64,000 nt of DNA from Candidatus Gastranaerophilales bacterium (lineage in GTDB: Bacteria; Cyanobacteriota; Vampirovibrionia; Gastranaerophilales; Gastranaerophilaceae): the NCBI GenBank assembly GCA_944326545.1, contig CALVEH010000004.1, forward strand, positions 186,001 through 250,000. Reading direction: 5' to 3'. The notes under the pieces were generated by a model. That model was not told the origin of the DNA. It searched no databases and saw only the letters and a program-made list of their open reading frames with translations. The first letter of the stretch is position 1. Each line of letters opens with the position of its first letter. The position numbers and the translations under genes are program-made. Positions 1-9,361 of the stretch are shown one piece after another.

Positions 1-1
1 C

Positions 2-919
2 ATGACTAAGAGTGAATTCTTCACAAAACTTTCTAACATGGATGTTAATATGCCGTTCTTTATGTATGCTGAAGAAGCTGCTGACGGATTTAACAGACTT
101 AACCAACAAAGAAAATGGATGGAAAGACCTGAAGGCAAAATGCCTGTTTATGATGTAGATAAAGCTAAAGCTGAAAAAATCATCAAAGCAGCTGTTGCTG
201 ACGGACGTGCTCAATTAACTACATTGGAATCAATTGATGTATTGGATGCTTACGGCATCAGAGCTTGCAAATACGGTCTTGCTACTAACGAAGAAGAAGT
301 TGTTAACTTAGGTAATTCAATCGGATACCCGGTTGTTATGAAAATGACTTCTAAAACAACTTCTCACAAAACAGATGTTGGCGGTGTAAGAGTTAACATC
401 CAATCAGAAGAACAATTAAGAGCAGAATACAAAGACTTAATTGCAAAATTAACAGAAAAAGGACTTATCGACGGTCTTGAAGGTGTAATCATTCAAGAAA
501 TGGTTAAAGGCAACCGTGAAATGGTTTGCGGTATTGCAACAGACCCACAATACGGTCCTATGATGATGTTCGGTTTGGGCGGCGTATTCATTGAAACAAT
601 GAAAGACGTTACTTTCAGAATCGCTCCATTAACAGATGTTGACGCTGATGAAATGATTAAATCAGTTAAAGCATACGAATTGTTAAAAGGTGCTAGAGGT
701 ACTAAACCTGCTGATATGGCTCAAATCCAAGAAACTCTATTGAGATTGTCTCAAATGGTTAATGACTTCAAATTCATTGATGAATTGGATATCAACCCAT
801 TGCTTATCTCTGAAAAAACAGGTGAAGGCATTGCTGTTGACGGACGTATCAAAGTTAGAGTTGACGAAGTTAAAGAATACTTTGGCTGTGGTAGCGAATG
901 CTGCTCTTGCTCTAAGTAA
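2..919 (+). CDS. Acyl-CoA synthetase (ADP-forming), C-terminal ATP-grasp part, partial
   Basis: This is the 3' end of a gene cut by the window edge. Enzymes of this family interconvert acyl-CoA plus ADP and Pi with the acid, CoA and ATP, making ATP from acetyl-CoA in fermentation. The first ~50 residues look like the end of the CoA-ligase domain. Residues ~54-290 form the ATP-grasp domain, with SHKTDVGGV (121-129) and DPQYGPMMMFGLGG (181-194) as recognisable family motifs. The protein ends in an unusual Cys-rich tail (FGCGSECCSCSK). The ATG at 2 is probably an internal methionine, because the upstream domain should continue off the window. Family call is firm; substrate is not determined. Confidence 0.85.
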   Translation: MTKSEFFTKLSNMDVNMPFFMYAEEAADGFNRLNQQRKWMERPEGKMPVYDVDKAKAEKIIKAAVADGRAQLTTLESIDVLDAYGIRACKYGLATNEEEVVNLGNSIGYPVVMKMTSKTTSHKTDVGGVRVNIQSEEQLRAEYKDLIAKLTEKGLIDGLEGVIIQEMVKGNREMVCGIATDPQYGPMMMFGLGGVFIETMKDVTFRIAPLTDVDADEMIKSVKAYELLKGARGTKPADMAQIQETLLRLSQMVNDFKFIDELDINPLLISEKTGEGIAVDGRIKVRVDEVKEYFGCGSECCSCSK

Positions 920-940
920 GAACAAATACAATCATTCAAA

Positions 941-975
941 AACTTCCTCGTTTTATAAACGGGGAAGTTTTTTGT
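941..975 (+). terminator. Intrinsic terminator of acyl-CoA synthetase gene
   Basis: AACTTCCTCG and CGGGGAAGTT pair around a short AT-rich loop and are followed by a run of T, 22 bases after the stop codon. Confidence 0.85.
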
Positions 976-1003
976 ATGAAATATTTTTATAACCGAGTAT
1001 TAA

Positions 1004-1213
1004 TTAGTCTTTATCAGGGATATAAGTAAAAATGTCGTTTGGTGTGCATTCTAATGCCCAACATAGTTTGTCAAGCGTATCAAACTCTATGCCAACATTA
1101 ACATCATTGTATAAATTTAAAACTGTATCATAGCTAAGCCCTGACATTCTCGCAAGCTCGGCTTTATTGATTCTTTTGCTTCCCATTATTGTTGACAAGT
1201 TGTTTTTAATCAT
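1004..1213 (-). CDS. Small XRE-family helix-turn-helix regulator
   Basis: This 69-residue protein is almost entirely a Cro/CI-type helix-turn-helix domain. The segment NKAELARMSGLSYDTVLNLY (17-36) is the helix-turn-helix, and the rest resembles the short YozG-like single-domain regulators (DTLDKLCWALECTPNDIF). There is no effector domain, so it would act as a simple DNA-binding repressor or activator. It is transcribed away from a 97-residue gene, and the 80-base gap between them carries a short palindrome and a good promoter, which suggests that it controls that neighbour and itself. No strong ribosome binding site is visible. The fold assignment is secure; the target is inferred from position. 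Confidence 0.8.
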   Translation of the reverse strand: MIKNNLSTIMGSKRINKAELARMSGLSYDTVLNLYNDVNVGIEFDTLDKLCWALECTPNDIFTYIPDKD

Positions 1214-1222
1214 AGGGAAATT

Positions 1223-1233
1223 GTAACAGTTAC
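1223..1233. promoter_or_regulatory. Candidate operator palindrome in divergent promoter region
   Basis: GTAACAGTTAC is a perfect 5-base inverted repeat around a central A. It lies just upstream of the XRE gene and of the -35 box of the facing gene. A role as repressor site is inferred from position only. Confidence 0.35.
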
Positions 1234-1244
1234 GAAAACATCTG

Positions 1245-1273
1245 TTGATAATCAGGGTACTATGCTATATTAT
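1245..1273 (+). promoter_or_regulatory. Sigma-70 type promoter for the 97-residue gene
   Basis: TTGATA, a 17-base spacer and TATTAT give a near-consensus vegetative promoter about 50 bases upstream of the ATG at 1325. Confidence 0.6.
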
Positions 1274-1324
1274 ACATAATGTAGTCGATATAATTTGAAA
1301 CACAACTTAATAAAAAGAACAAAA

Positions 1325-1615
1325 ATGTTTGATAAATCTAAAAATGCCATCACCCCATCCTATCTTACAGACAAAGAATATGAAGACATGTTCGGCGTTT
1401 TGGATGAGGTTGCTATTGATATTATCCAGCTGCAAGGTATGATTGCAATGATAAAAGTGCTTTCGCAATTTAAAGATAAAAAAGAAATGATTCCTTTTGA
1501 CTATATAGAAACTTATGTTAAAAACAAAGCTTATAAAGCGAAAAAACAAAAAATAAAAGTAGATAACGTTGTTGAAAAAATTATTAAACAATACAATCTT
1601 GAAAATTGTTACTAA
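1325..1615 (+). CDS. Hypothetical small protein next to XRE regulator
   Basis: I do not recognise a family. From the ATG at 1325 the product has about 96 residues; a TTG at 1295 could extend it by ten, but the ATG is the more likely start. It is mostly helical and charged, with a Lys-rich C-terminal half (KNKAYKAKKQKIKVDN) and no signal peptide or membrane segment. It has its own promoter and ends just before a strong bidirectional terminator. The divergent partner is a single-domain XRE regulator, an arrangement seen for self-regulated accessory pairs, including some toxin-antitoxin modules. Nothing in the sequence itself shows toxicity, so that reading is speculative. Confidence 0.55.
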   Translation: MFDKSKNAITPSYLTDKEYEDMFGVLDEVAIDIIQLQGMIAMIKVLSQFKDKKEMIPFDYIETYVKNKAYKAKKQKIKVDNVVEKIIKQYNLENCY

Positions 1616-1656
1616 ACCCCAAAATAGAGCAAAGCAATGTTAATATATGCAAAATA

Positions 1657-1692
1657 AAAAGCGGATTTTGATTTCTCAAAACCCGCTTTTTA
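1657..1692. terminator. Bidirectional terminator between converging genes
   Basis: AAAAGCGG(A)TTTTG and CAAAA(C)CCGCTTTT pair around TTTCT with A and T tracts on the two sides, so the hairpin can stop transcription of the small plus-strand gene and of enolase. Confidence 0.85.
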
Positions 1693-1714
1693 AGCTTTAT
1701 ATCACTTTAGATAA

Positions 1715-3046
<1,332 letters not shown>

Positions 3047-3154
3047 CTAAACATTTTATCCATTCTTGCCATGATTATCTTACGAAAACAAAGTTTTTAC
3101 AACTTTTTTAGAGTCATTTTTTATTGTCTTAAAAATATATTCTATAAAATGTTT

Positions 3155-3340
3155 AATCTAGTATCGTAAACTGGCGAAAACGTTCAGTTTTCGACAGTTT
3201 ACTCACCTTTTCAATGTGTCACTCACCTACACTTAACTTTGTTAAGTTTCGGAGACAGGCTCACTAGCATCGCCACAGCTCTGCTGTTCACTTTGTCAAA
3301 AAATTTGCTCATGTTCCTTATTGCAAATTTTTCTCGGACT
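3155..3340 (-). repeat. Family A structured intergenic repeat (copy A1)
   Basis: Copy in minus orientation. Read on that strand it starts near CTCGAG-like AGAAAAATTTGC, contains GCAAATTTTT as a pairing arm, then ACAGC-AGA-GCTGT, ACTTAAC-AAA-GTTAAGT and finally CGAAAAC/GTTTTCG, and ends in TACTAGATT. Related copies lie at 19672, 21307, 21679, 51722 and 58833. It fills most of the gap between the divergent eno and SIS genes; the next promoter begins immediately after it. Confidence 0.85.
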
Positions 3341-3341
3341 G

Positions 3342-3369
3342 TTTACAAAGTGCAAAAAGTGGGTATTAT
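3342..3369 (+). promoter_or_regulatory. Candidate promoter of the SIS isomerase gene
   Basis: TTTACA, 16 bases, TATTAT, directly abutting the end of repeat A1. The start codon lies about 57 bases downstream. Confidence 0.45.
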
Positions 3370-3425
3370 TATAATGTGAGCGGCACTTTCAAAAGGCACC
3401 GTATTAGATTAAAAAAGGGCATCTT

Positions 3426-4481
3426 ATGGAATCAAAACAAACTTCAATAATGCAAAAAGAAATTTTTGAAGAACCTGTTGTGGTTAAAAATTTGATAGAA
3501 AGACACATTACTCAAGAGGGGAAAATAGATATTGACTTACCTGAAAAAATCAGCAACATAGTTATTGTTGCGAGCGGTTCTTCTTACAACTGTGCTGCTA
3601 TTGCGTGTCCTTTGATTATAGAATATGCTCAGATTCCTTGCGATTATGAGTATTCCAGCGAATTTGTTTTGCAGAAAAAACATTTTGTCACCTCTGATTC
3701 TTTATACATTTTTGTTTCTCAATCAGGAGAAACTTCTGATACCCTAAACGCTTTAAAAATGATAAAAGAAGAGGGTGTAAAAACTATGTGTATAACCAAC
3801 GCAAAGAACTCTACAATGTGGAATCTTTGCGATTATAAAATACTTTCTGATGCAGGCGAAGAAAAAAGTATTGCTTCAACAAAGGCTCTTACTGCGCAGA
3901 TTTTTTGTTCAATGCTTGTGTTGCTTAAGATTCTTCAAAATCAGGGCGAAGATATTTCAGGCTACATTAACACAATGCGCAGATTGCCTTCTTATCTTGA
4001 AAGAATTATTATGGGCTCTGACATTATAAAACATGCTGCACAGACTGTTTCTCAATACGAAAACATTTCTATCCTTGGGAACAAAAACTACTACCCTATT
4101 GCCAAAGAAGGCGCACTAAAGATGAAAGAAACCTGTTATCTTAACGTGATGGCGTATCCGTTTGGCGAATTTATGCATGGACATGTTGCGGTATTGAACC
4201 AAAAATCTATAGTTATAGCTATTATTGATGAAGAAAACGCAACTTTTGCTCAGCGAAATTTGGAAAAAATCAGAAAGAATTATAATCCTAAAATTATTTG
4301 CATAACATCTGTTCAAGATATAAAAGCAGGTGATGAAAATATCTTTATCAAAACAAAACGTAAGATGAAAGCTATTTTCGGAGCTCTTTTAACATTGCAA
4401 CTTATAGCTTGCACTATGGCAAGTATTTTGGATAAAAACCCCGATTCTCCAAAAGGGTTAACCAAAGTAGTGAAAGATTAA
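3426..4481 (+). CDS. GlmS-type SIS-domain isomerase lacking the glutaminase domain
   Basis: The 351-residue protein matches the two-SIS-domain isomerase half of glucosamine-6-phosphate synthase. Visible features are SGSSYNCA (50-57), VSQSGETSDTL (98-108), ASTKALTAQ (150-158), EGALKMKE (228-235) and GEFMHG (247-252), ending in KGLTKVVKD, comparable to the C-terminal catalytic tail of GlmS. The N-terminal Cys glutamine amidotransferase domain is absent, so it cannot use glutamine as GlmS does. It could be an ammonia-dependent glucosamine-6-phosphate isomerase/deaminase or a deglycase of a fructosamine phosphate. It stands alone downstream of repeat A1 and converges on the next gene with one base between them. 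Confidence 0.85.
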   Translation: MESKQTSIMQKEIFEEPVVVKNLIERHITQEGKIDIDLPEKISNIVIVASGSSYNCAAIACPLIIEYAQIPCDYEYSSEFVLQKKHFVTSDSLYIFVSQSGETSDTLNALKMIKEEGVKTMCITNAKNSTMWNLCDYKILSDAGEEKSIASTKALTAQIFCSMLVLLKILQNQGEDISGYINTMRRLPSYLERIIMGSDIIKHAAQTVSQYENISILGNKNYYPIAKEGALKMKETCYLNVMAYPFGEFMHGHVAVLNQKSIVIAIIDEENATFAQRNLEKIRKNYNPKIICITSVQDIKAGDENIFIKTKRKMKAIFGALLTLQLIACTMASILDKNPDSPKGLTKVVKD

Positions 4482-4482
4482 T

Positions 4483-5445
4483 TTATAAAATCATTGCAAG
4501 AACCATTAACAATATGCTGCCGATTTGAATACCGGTGTTTAATCTGCGCGCCCATTTGTTTGTATCATATTCTTGAGATGTTTTTTGTGCTGTTGTTACG
4601 GCGAGCAGTCTTTGTATGCGTGCGTCTTCTCCATCGTTAAAAGTGTGTTGAAATACTGTAGATTCTAACCTCGCAAGACGATTTGAAGGTGAGTCTTGTG
4701 CGAATCTTTTACCAAAAATTTGTTTTTCTAAAATATCTAAGTCATAGTTTTGTGCATATCCGTTTGAACCATATTCTTCATAAACAGGTGCTGCTGCGTC
4801 TGCTATATGGTTTTTAGAGTTTTCGTAACTGTAATAATTGTATTGCGAATTTGAATCATCTATGTATTTTTGACCGTCTTCAAGTATTATTTCTTCTCTT
4901 TCGGGGTCGATGTCTACAGAGGCTATTTTGTCTGAGCCTATTAATCTTTCACGCAGTGCATCAACTCTCTCATTTAAAGACAAAGAGCTTTCTTTTTTAA
5001 AGACTTGTTTTTCCAGCCTTGAGAGTCTGTTGTAGATATCATCGTTTTCGTATGATTTATTAAAAACTTTTTTCTCTAACTTATCTACGATAGGGTATTT
5101 TATACCTGCATCTGCTTTAGGGCCTATATTGTCTTGATATGTAGTATTTGGCATTGAATTTTGTGCAAGAGTTGATTCTTGCGCTGTTGGTGTGCCAAGG
5201 TTCATATCTTTATAAATTTTATCTACCCTGTTTTTTGCACTTTGAGAAGAAGTCTGACCATAAAGGTCTTGTTCTACTTTTGCCAGACGCTGAGTGTTGG
5301 TGCCTTTGTTTGTGTAGCCGTAAAAGTATTTTTCTATCTCGTTTAATTTTTCACCAACATAGTCAAGAGCAAAGACGTTTGAGCAGATTACAAACATTGT
5401 AATTATTGATAAGACACTTTTTTTAAAAAATGTTTCAAATTTCAT
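4483..5445 (-). CDS. Exported protein with tandem LEK-x-F-RL-RLE repeats
   Basis: The product has an N-terminal signal peptide (hydrophobic core about 12-26, ending VFA) and a C-terminal hydrophobic segment (IGSILLMVLAMIL), so it is probably anchored in an envelope membrane. Between these lie repeats of the form L-x-x-LEK-x-(V/I/Y)F-G/N-K ... RL-x-RLE, seen at roughly residues 34-70, 122-150 and 232-270. I recognise this style of repeat from the cyanobacterial-Melainabacterial lineage but know no function for it. Its leader is unusual: a good promoter, then an eight-codon open frame overlapping a perfect 14-bp hairpin that ends five bases before the ATG (see the regulatory entries). Confidence 0.7.
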   Translation of the reverse strand: MKFETFFKKSVLSIITMFVICSNVFALDYVGEKLNEIEKYFYGYTNKGTNTQRLAKVEQDLYGQTSSQSAKNRVDKIYKDMNLGTPTAQESTLAQNSMPNTTYQDNIGPKADAGIKYPIVDKLEKKVFNKSYENDDIYNRLSRLEKQVFKKESSLSLNERVDALRERLIGSDKIASVDIDPEREEIILEDGQKYIDDSNSQYNYYSYENSKNHIADAAAPVYEEYGSNGYAQNYDLDILEKQIFGKRFAQDSPSNRLARLESTVFQHTFNDGEDARIQRLLAVTTAQKTSQEYDTNKWARRLNTGIQIGSILLMVLAMIL

Positions 5446-5448
5446 ACT

Positions 5449-5513
5449 AAAAACCCGTTTAATATTACCCGACTTTAAATTAAACGGGTTTTAGACACAG
5501 CTCAATTCTCCTT
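5449..5513 (-). promoter_or_regulatory. Leader peptide overlapping terminator-like hairpin
   Basis: On the minus strand AAGGAG (5513-5508), nine bases, then a GTG opens an eight-codon frame (5498-5475; MSKTRLI-stop). The frame covers the first arm of a perfect 14-bp inverted repeat, AAAACCCGTTTAAT (5492-5479) with ATTAAACGGGTTTT (5463-5450), which is followed by T and then directly by the start codon at 5445. Translation of the leader would open the hairpin, the layout of an attenuator. It could instead be the terminator of the upstream acetyltransferase gene. Confidence 0.45.
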
Positions 5514-5551
5514 GTATCAAGGTTTTTAAAAAAAATATAGCCGTACGAAAA

Positions 5552-5579
5552 ATAGTACTTTGTGACAATGAAACGTCAA
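5552..5579 (-). promoter_or_regulatory. Promoter upstream of the leader peptide
   Basis: On the minus strand TTGACG (5579-5574), 16 bases, TACTAT (5557-5552). It would give a leader RNA of about 100 nt before the ATG at 5445. Confidence 0.55.
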
Positions 5580-5649
5580 AAGCTAATATCCACAACTAAC
5601 AACCTGTAATAAAAAAGTATTAAAAATCAAAAAATGAGATTAAAAAAGA

Positions 5650-6669
5650 TTACCTTTGAGTTTTAAAAGCGGGTTTTCTGCTTATTTCAGAAAAGGCTAT
5701 AGCAGGTTTTGTGCATCTTTCGTCTTCTTGAACACGCTTGTAGTAGTCTTTTACAAGCACAATTTGAGTTTTGACGTTTTTAAAGCCGTTTTCTTTTAAA
5801 TATTTTTCAATTTTAGTTCCGTTTGTTTGGTACTTTTTGTTTCTTACGTAAAAATTAAATTTTTTCTTACGCATAAAAATTTGGCTTAAAGAAAAATTAA
5901 TTACGTCAGGCAAATACTCATCAAATGCGCTGACTAAATCAATGTTTAGTATAAAGTTTTCGTTGTCATTTGTTTGAATAGAAAAATAACCTTTTATAGA
6001 ATGTTTTGAGCTGTCTTCAAGTACATATCTAAAAAACGAGGTTCGATACAAACCTGAGCATAAAACATTTTCAAATTCTGCCGGAGTTTTTGCAAGGGAG
6101 TACCTAAAATGCGGGAAGATAAGTTCATTGTATATCCCTGCAGCTGCAGAGGCGTCAGAGTTTTTAAACGGTCTAAAGAACCCTTTGTCCAAAGACGGGC
6201 CTTTTACGTTAATTTCTTCCATTTTCCAAAGTTGTTCAGAAGCGCACACCCTAAAACCGCAGCCTTTTGAAAAAAGCTCCAAAAGCTCTTCGTGGTCTTC
6301 GTCAACTTTTACCATAAAGGTATTAGCACCCATAGCACCGTATTTTGCAATAGCATAGCTCACCAGCTGTCTGCCTGTGTCGTAGCCGTTTTCGTCAAGA
6401 AAAAGTTTGCTTATTCTCCAGCTTTGCGGATTTTTTTCTTGAGGTTTTAATGTGACAAGTCCGCAGAGTTTGTTGTTGTCTATTGCAACGTAAGAGTCTG
6501 ATGCAAATTTTAAACTCAATGGCAACATTCTGTTTAGCAAATTTAAAGGGAACGGAACATAAGATTTGTAACCGAAAGCAACATCTGCGCTGCTCAGGTT
6601 AGATATCATCGAAATCATCTTTTTTAGTTTAGGAATGTCCCGTAATGCTAAATTTCTAATTTTTGCCAT
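5650..6669 (-). CDS. GNAT-family acetyltransferase, probably two-domain
   Basis: The first ~150 residues resemble a GNAT acyl-CoA-dependent acetyltransferase: an N-terminal helix pair (IRNLALRDIPKLKKMI), YVAIDNNKLCGLVTLKP strands, and a segment around GYDTGRQLVSYAIAKYGAMG where acetyl-CoA would bind. A second half (from about FFRPFKNSDASAAAGIYNEL) appears to repeat the fold, as in tandem GNAT proteins. The C-terminal ~35 residues are basic and probably disordered. No signal peptide, so it should be cytosolic. Substrate unknown. The gene is monocistronic as far as can be seen, with an ATG start just after an AT-rich region. Confidence 0.65.
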   Translation of the reverse strand: MAKIRNLALRDIPKLKKMISMISNLSSADVAFGYKSYVPFPLNLLNRMLPLSLKFASDSYVAIDNNKLCGLVTLKPQEKNPQSWRISKLFLDENGYDTGRQLVSYAIAKYGAMGANTFMVKVDEDHEELLELFSKGCGFRVCASEQLWKMEEINVKGPSLDKGFFRPFKNSDASAAAGIYNELIFPHFRYSLAKTPAEFENVLCSGLYRTSFFRYVLEDSSKHSIKGYFSIQTNDNENFILNIDLVSAFDEYLPDVINFSLSQIFMRKKKFNFYVRNKKYQTNGTKIEKYLKENGFKNVKTQIVLVKDYYKRVQEDERCTKPAIAFSEISRKPAFKTQR

Positions 6670-6821
6670 AATTATAATATATCATTTTTTAACAAAGCTA
6701 ACAACAGAACTAAGGACGATTTTAGTGAGTAAGTTGCCATAAAGACAAGTATAGAAATTGTTTATTTAAAGCGATATTATGCTACAATAATTTTTGATAA
6801 TTAATAAGAGGAGTTTAAACC

Positions 6822-7067
6822 ATGGCAGCAGAACCTAAATTGATAGCTACTATTCCAAGAAGTGCTACAGAACAACTTCAAATTTCTATTAATGAATACA
6901 AAGGCAAAAGCTATCTCGATTTGAGAATTTTTTATACTACAGATGACGGTCAAAACTGGCTCCCTACAAAAAAAGGTGTTACAGTTTCTCCGGACAATCT
7001 CGAATTGTTAAAAGATGCTGTTGAAGAAGCAATGAAAGAGTTAATGAGTCTTGAAGGTGCAGAATAA
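6822..7067 (+). CDS. PC4/YdbC-like single-strand nucleic acid binding protein
   Basis: An 81-residue protein with the pattern of the bacterial YdbC family, relatives of the eukaryotic coactivator PC4: a short beta-sheet unit (QLQISINEYKGKSYLDLRIF, then TTDDGQNWLPTKKGVTVSPD) followed by a helix (LLKDAVEEAMKELM). Family members bind single-stranded DNA as dimers and have been linked to transcription or DNA repair. A strong AAGAGGAG ribosome binding site precedes the ATG. It sits directly upstream of priA, with a possible overlap, so the pair is probably co-transcribed; a single-strand binder next to a fork-restart helicase is a sensible pairing, but that link is my inference. Confidence 0.8.
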   Translation: MAAEPKLIATIPRSATEQLQISINEYKGKSYLDLRIFYTTDDGQNWLPTKKGVTVSPDNLELLKDAVEEAMKELMSLEGAE

Positions 7068-7104
7068 CTCTGAATTAAATAAGAATATTGAAGAACAAGC
7101 GGGC

Positions 7105-9315
7105 ATGTTGAATAAATATGCCCTTGTTCTTACTTCTATAAAAGGGATAGGCGTAAAAACTTTCAGCTACCTTATCCCTGAAGAAATGAAACCTGTGATA
7201 AAAACAGGTCAGCCCGTGCTTGTACCGTTTGGACGTATGGGGCTAATTAACGCTTTTGTTTGCGGGTTCACAAACTATTTGCCGGAAGGAATTAAAGCTA
7301 AGTCAATTTCTAAAATTTTAGACTACACTCCGATTTTTGACTTGGAATACTTAAAGTTTCTTGAATGGGTAGCAGATTATTACGCCTGCACTATCCAAAA
7401 TGTTATTGAGTGCGCCGTTCCAATGAAGTTTTTAAACGGCTTACAAAAAGAACAAAATGAAAAATATATTTCTTTCAAAACCTTTGACAACGCTACAAAA
7501 AGACAATGCGAAATTTTAGAGCTGCTTAAAGAATCCGGTAAAACAAGATTAATCGACTTTGAAAAACTCGCAAAAACAACCCGAGCAACCATTAACAAAC
7601 TCGAGTCTTTAGGCTGTGTTGAAATCTGTGAGGAACAGGTTTTTAGAAACCCTCTTTCAATATTTAAACAAAAAGAGCTTGAACCATTCCCCGAGTTGAT
7701 GGATGAGCAGCAACAAGCTTATAATGAAATTGAAAAAAGATTGAATTCTTATTCTACAGTGCTTTTGCACGGCGTAACTTCGTCAGGTAAAACTGAGGTC
7801 TATTTTAAAGCGATAAAAAAGGTTTTGGAACAAGGTAAAAATGTTCTTTTTCTTGCTCCTGAAATTGCTCTGGCGTCAATTCTTACACAAAGACTATCAA
7901 GACGTTTTGGTATAGACAAAACCGCTATTTGGCACTCGAGTATCTCTGATGGTGAAAAATTTGACGTGTGGCAAAAGATAAAAAACAACGATATAAGAAT
8001 CCTTGCAGGGGCACGGTCTGCTGTGTTTGCACCTTTAAAAAATATCGGGCTTATTATAATCGATGAGGAGCACGACAGCTCTTACAAACAAACAATGCCC
8101 GCTCCAAGATACGATGCGAAAAAAGTTGCTCAAAAACTTGCAGAGCTCAACAACTGTCCGCTTTTATTAGGCAGTGCTACGCCTGACATCAACACATATT
8201 ATTACGCCAAAAACTCAGGTAATCTTTTGACTATGAAAAAACGCTACAACGATTATCCTATGGCAAAAGTGCGTGTCATTGACATGAGAGAAGAACATTT
8301 TAGAGCAAATCACGGAATATTTTCTCGAGCGTTAGTCAGTGCAATTGAGCAAAATTTGAGGGATAAAAAACAAACAATCATCCTTATGAACAGGCGCGGT
8401 TTTTCAACATATACGCAGTGTCTGGCATGCGGAGAGGTTATACAATGCCCAAAATGTGCAATTCCGCTTGTTTTTCACTCTCAAACGCAAACTCTTAAAT
8501 GTCATTACTGTGAACACGAACAACCGCTTATGGAAAAATGTCCGAAATGCGGAAGTGAAGCTCTAAAAAACAGCGGCATAGGGGTTCAAAAAGTTGAGAT
8601 AATAGCCAAAAAGCTGTTCCCTGATTGCAATATTGTGCGTTTAGACAGCGACGTGATGAGCAAAAAGAACCAGCATATAGAAATTCTTGAAGATTTTAGA
8701 AACGGCAAAATCGATATTTTAATCGGCACGCAAATGCTCGCCAAAGGGCTTGATAACCCTAACGTGACTTTGGTAGGTGTAATAAATGCTGACAATGGCT
8801 TTAATTTGCCTGATTTTCGTTCTTGCGAAAGAGGGTTTCAGCTTCTCACTCAGGTTGCAGGTAGAGCAGGTCGTGGCGATAACCCAGGTGAAGTCTATTT
8901 TCAAACTTACAATCCTGATTTTTACGGGCTTGAAACAGCTAAAAAACAGGATTACGAAACTTTTTATGATACAGAAATCGAAGCTCGTGAAGACTTTGAT
9001 TATCCGCCATTTAGCCAGATTATACGTATAATTCTTGCTTCTAAAAACCAATTTAGGGCAGAAAGAAGCGCGCAAGAAATTGCTTTAAGGCTGAATGACA
9101 TAATAGACAAACGCCAGCTGACAGAGCCTATTGCTGTTTTAGGCCCGACATCTTGCGTTATTGAAAGATTGCAAGAATATTTCAGATTTCAGATACTTAT
9201 CAAAAATAAGCTCGGGGAAAAAGGTCATAGGTTTGTAATTTCTTTCTTAAATCAAATAAAGCTTCCTGATGACATAAGACTTACGGTTGATGTTGATCCT
9301 ATAGATATTTTGTAA
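7105..9315 (+). CDS. priA: Primosomal replication restart helicase PriA
   Basis: PriA recognises stalled forks and reloads the replicative helicase. The order is typical: N-terminal 3'-end-binding domain (KYALVLTSIKGIGVKTFSYL), wing region, helicase motif I GVTSSGKTE, DEEH box (IIIDEEHDSSYK), a zinc domain with eight cysteines (CLACG, CPKC, CHYC, CPKCG) and motifs V-VI (GTQMLAKGLD, QVAGRAGRG). I chose the ATG at 7105, which gives the usual PriA N-terminus; a TTG at 7051 would add 18 residues and overlap the PC4-like gene. Length (about 736) is normal. Confidence 0.95.
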   Translation: MLNKYALVLTSIKGIGVKTFSYLIPEEMKPVIKTGQPVLVPFGRMGLINAFVCGFTNYLPEGIKAKSISKILDYTPIFDLEYLKFLEWVADYYACTIQNVIECAVPMKFLNGLQKEQNEKYISFKTFDNATKRQCEILELLKESGKTRLIDFEKLAKTTRATINKLESLGCVEICEEQVFRNPLSIFKQKELEPFPELMDEQQQAYNEIEKRLNSYSTVLLHGVTSSGKTEVYFKAIKKVLEQGKNVLFLAPEIALASILTQRLSRRFGIDKTAIWHSSISDGEKFDVWQKIKNNDIRILAGARSAVFAPLKNIGLIIIDEEHDSSYKQTMPAPRYDAKKVAQKLAELNNCPLLLGSATPDINTYYYAKNSGNLLTMKKRYNDYPMAKVRVIDMREEHFRANHGIFSRALVSAIEQNLRDKKQTIILMNRRGFSTYTQCLACGEVIQCPKCAIPLVFHSQTQTLKCHYCEHEQPLMEKCPKCGSEALKNSGIGVQKVEIIAKKLFPDCNIVRLDSDVMSKKNQHIEILEDFRNGKIDILIGTQMLAKGLDNPNVTLVGVINADNGFNLPDFRSCERGFQLLTQVAGRAGRGDNPGEVYFQTYNPDFYGLETAKKQDYETFYDTEIEAREDFDYPPFSQIIRIILASKNQFRAERSAQEIALRLNDIIDKRQLTEPIAVLGPTSCVIERLQEYFRFQILIKNKLGEKGHRFVISFLNQIKLPDDIRLTVDVDPIDIL

Positions 9316-9361
9316 ATTTCCAACTATATGAAAATTTTTTTGTTTCGTATAACATATAATT

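Noticed and set aside
3155-3340. Family A as a classic MITE with terminal inverted repeats
   Set aside because: The two ends (GTTCGAGAAAA and CTAGATTA) are not inverted copies of each other, and the A4 insertion shows no target duplication.
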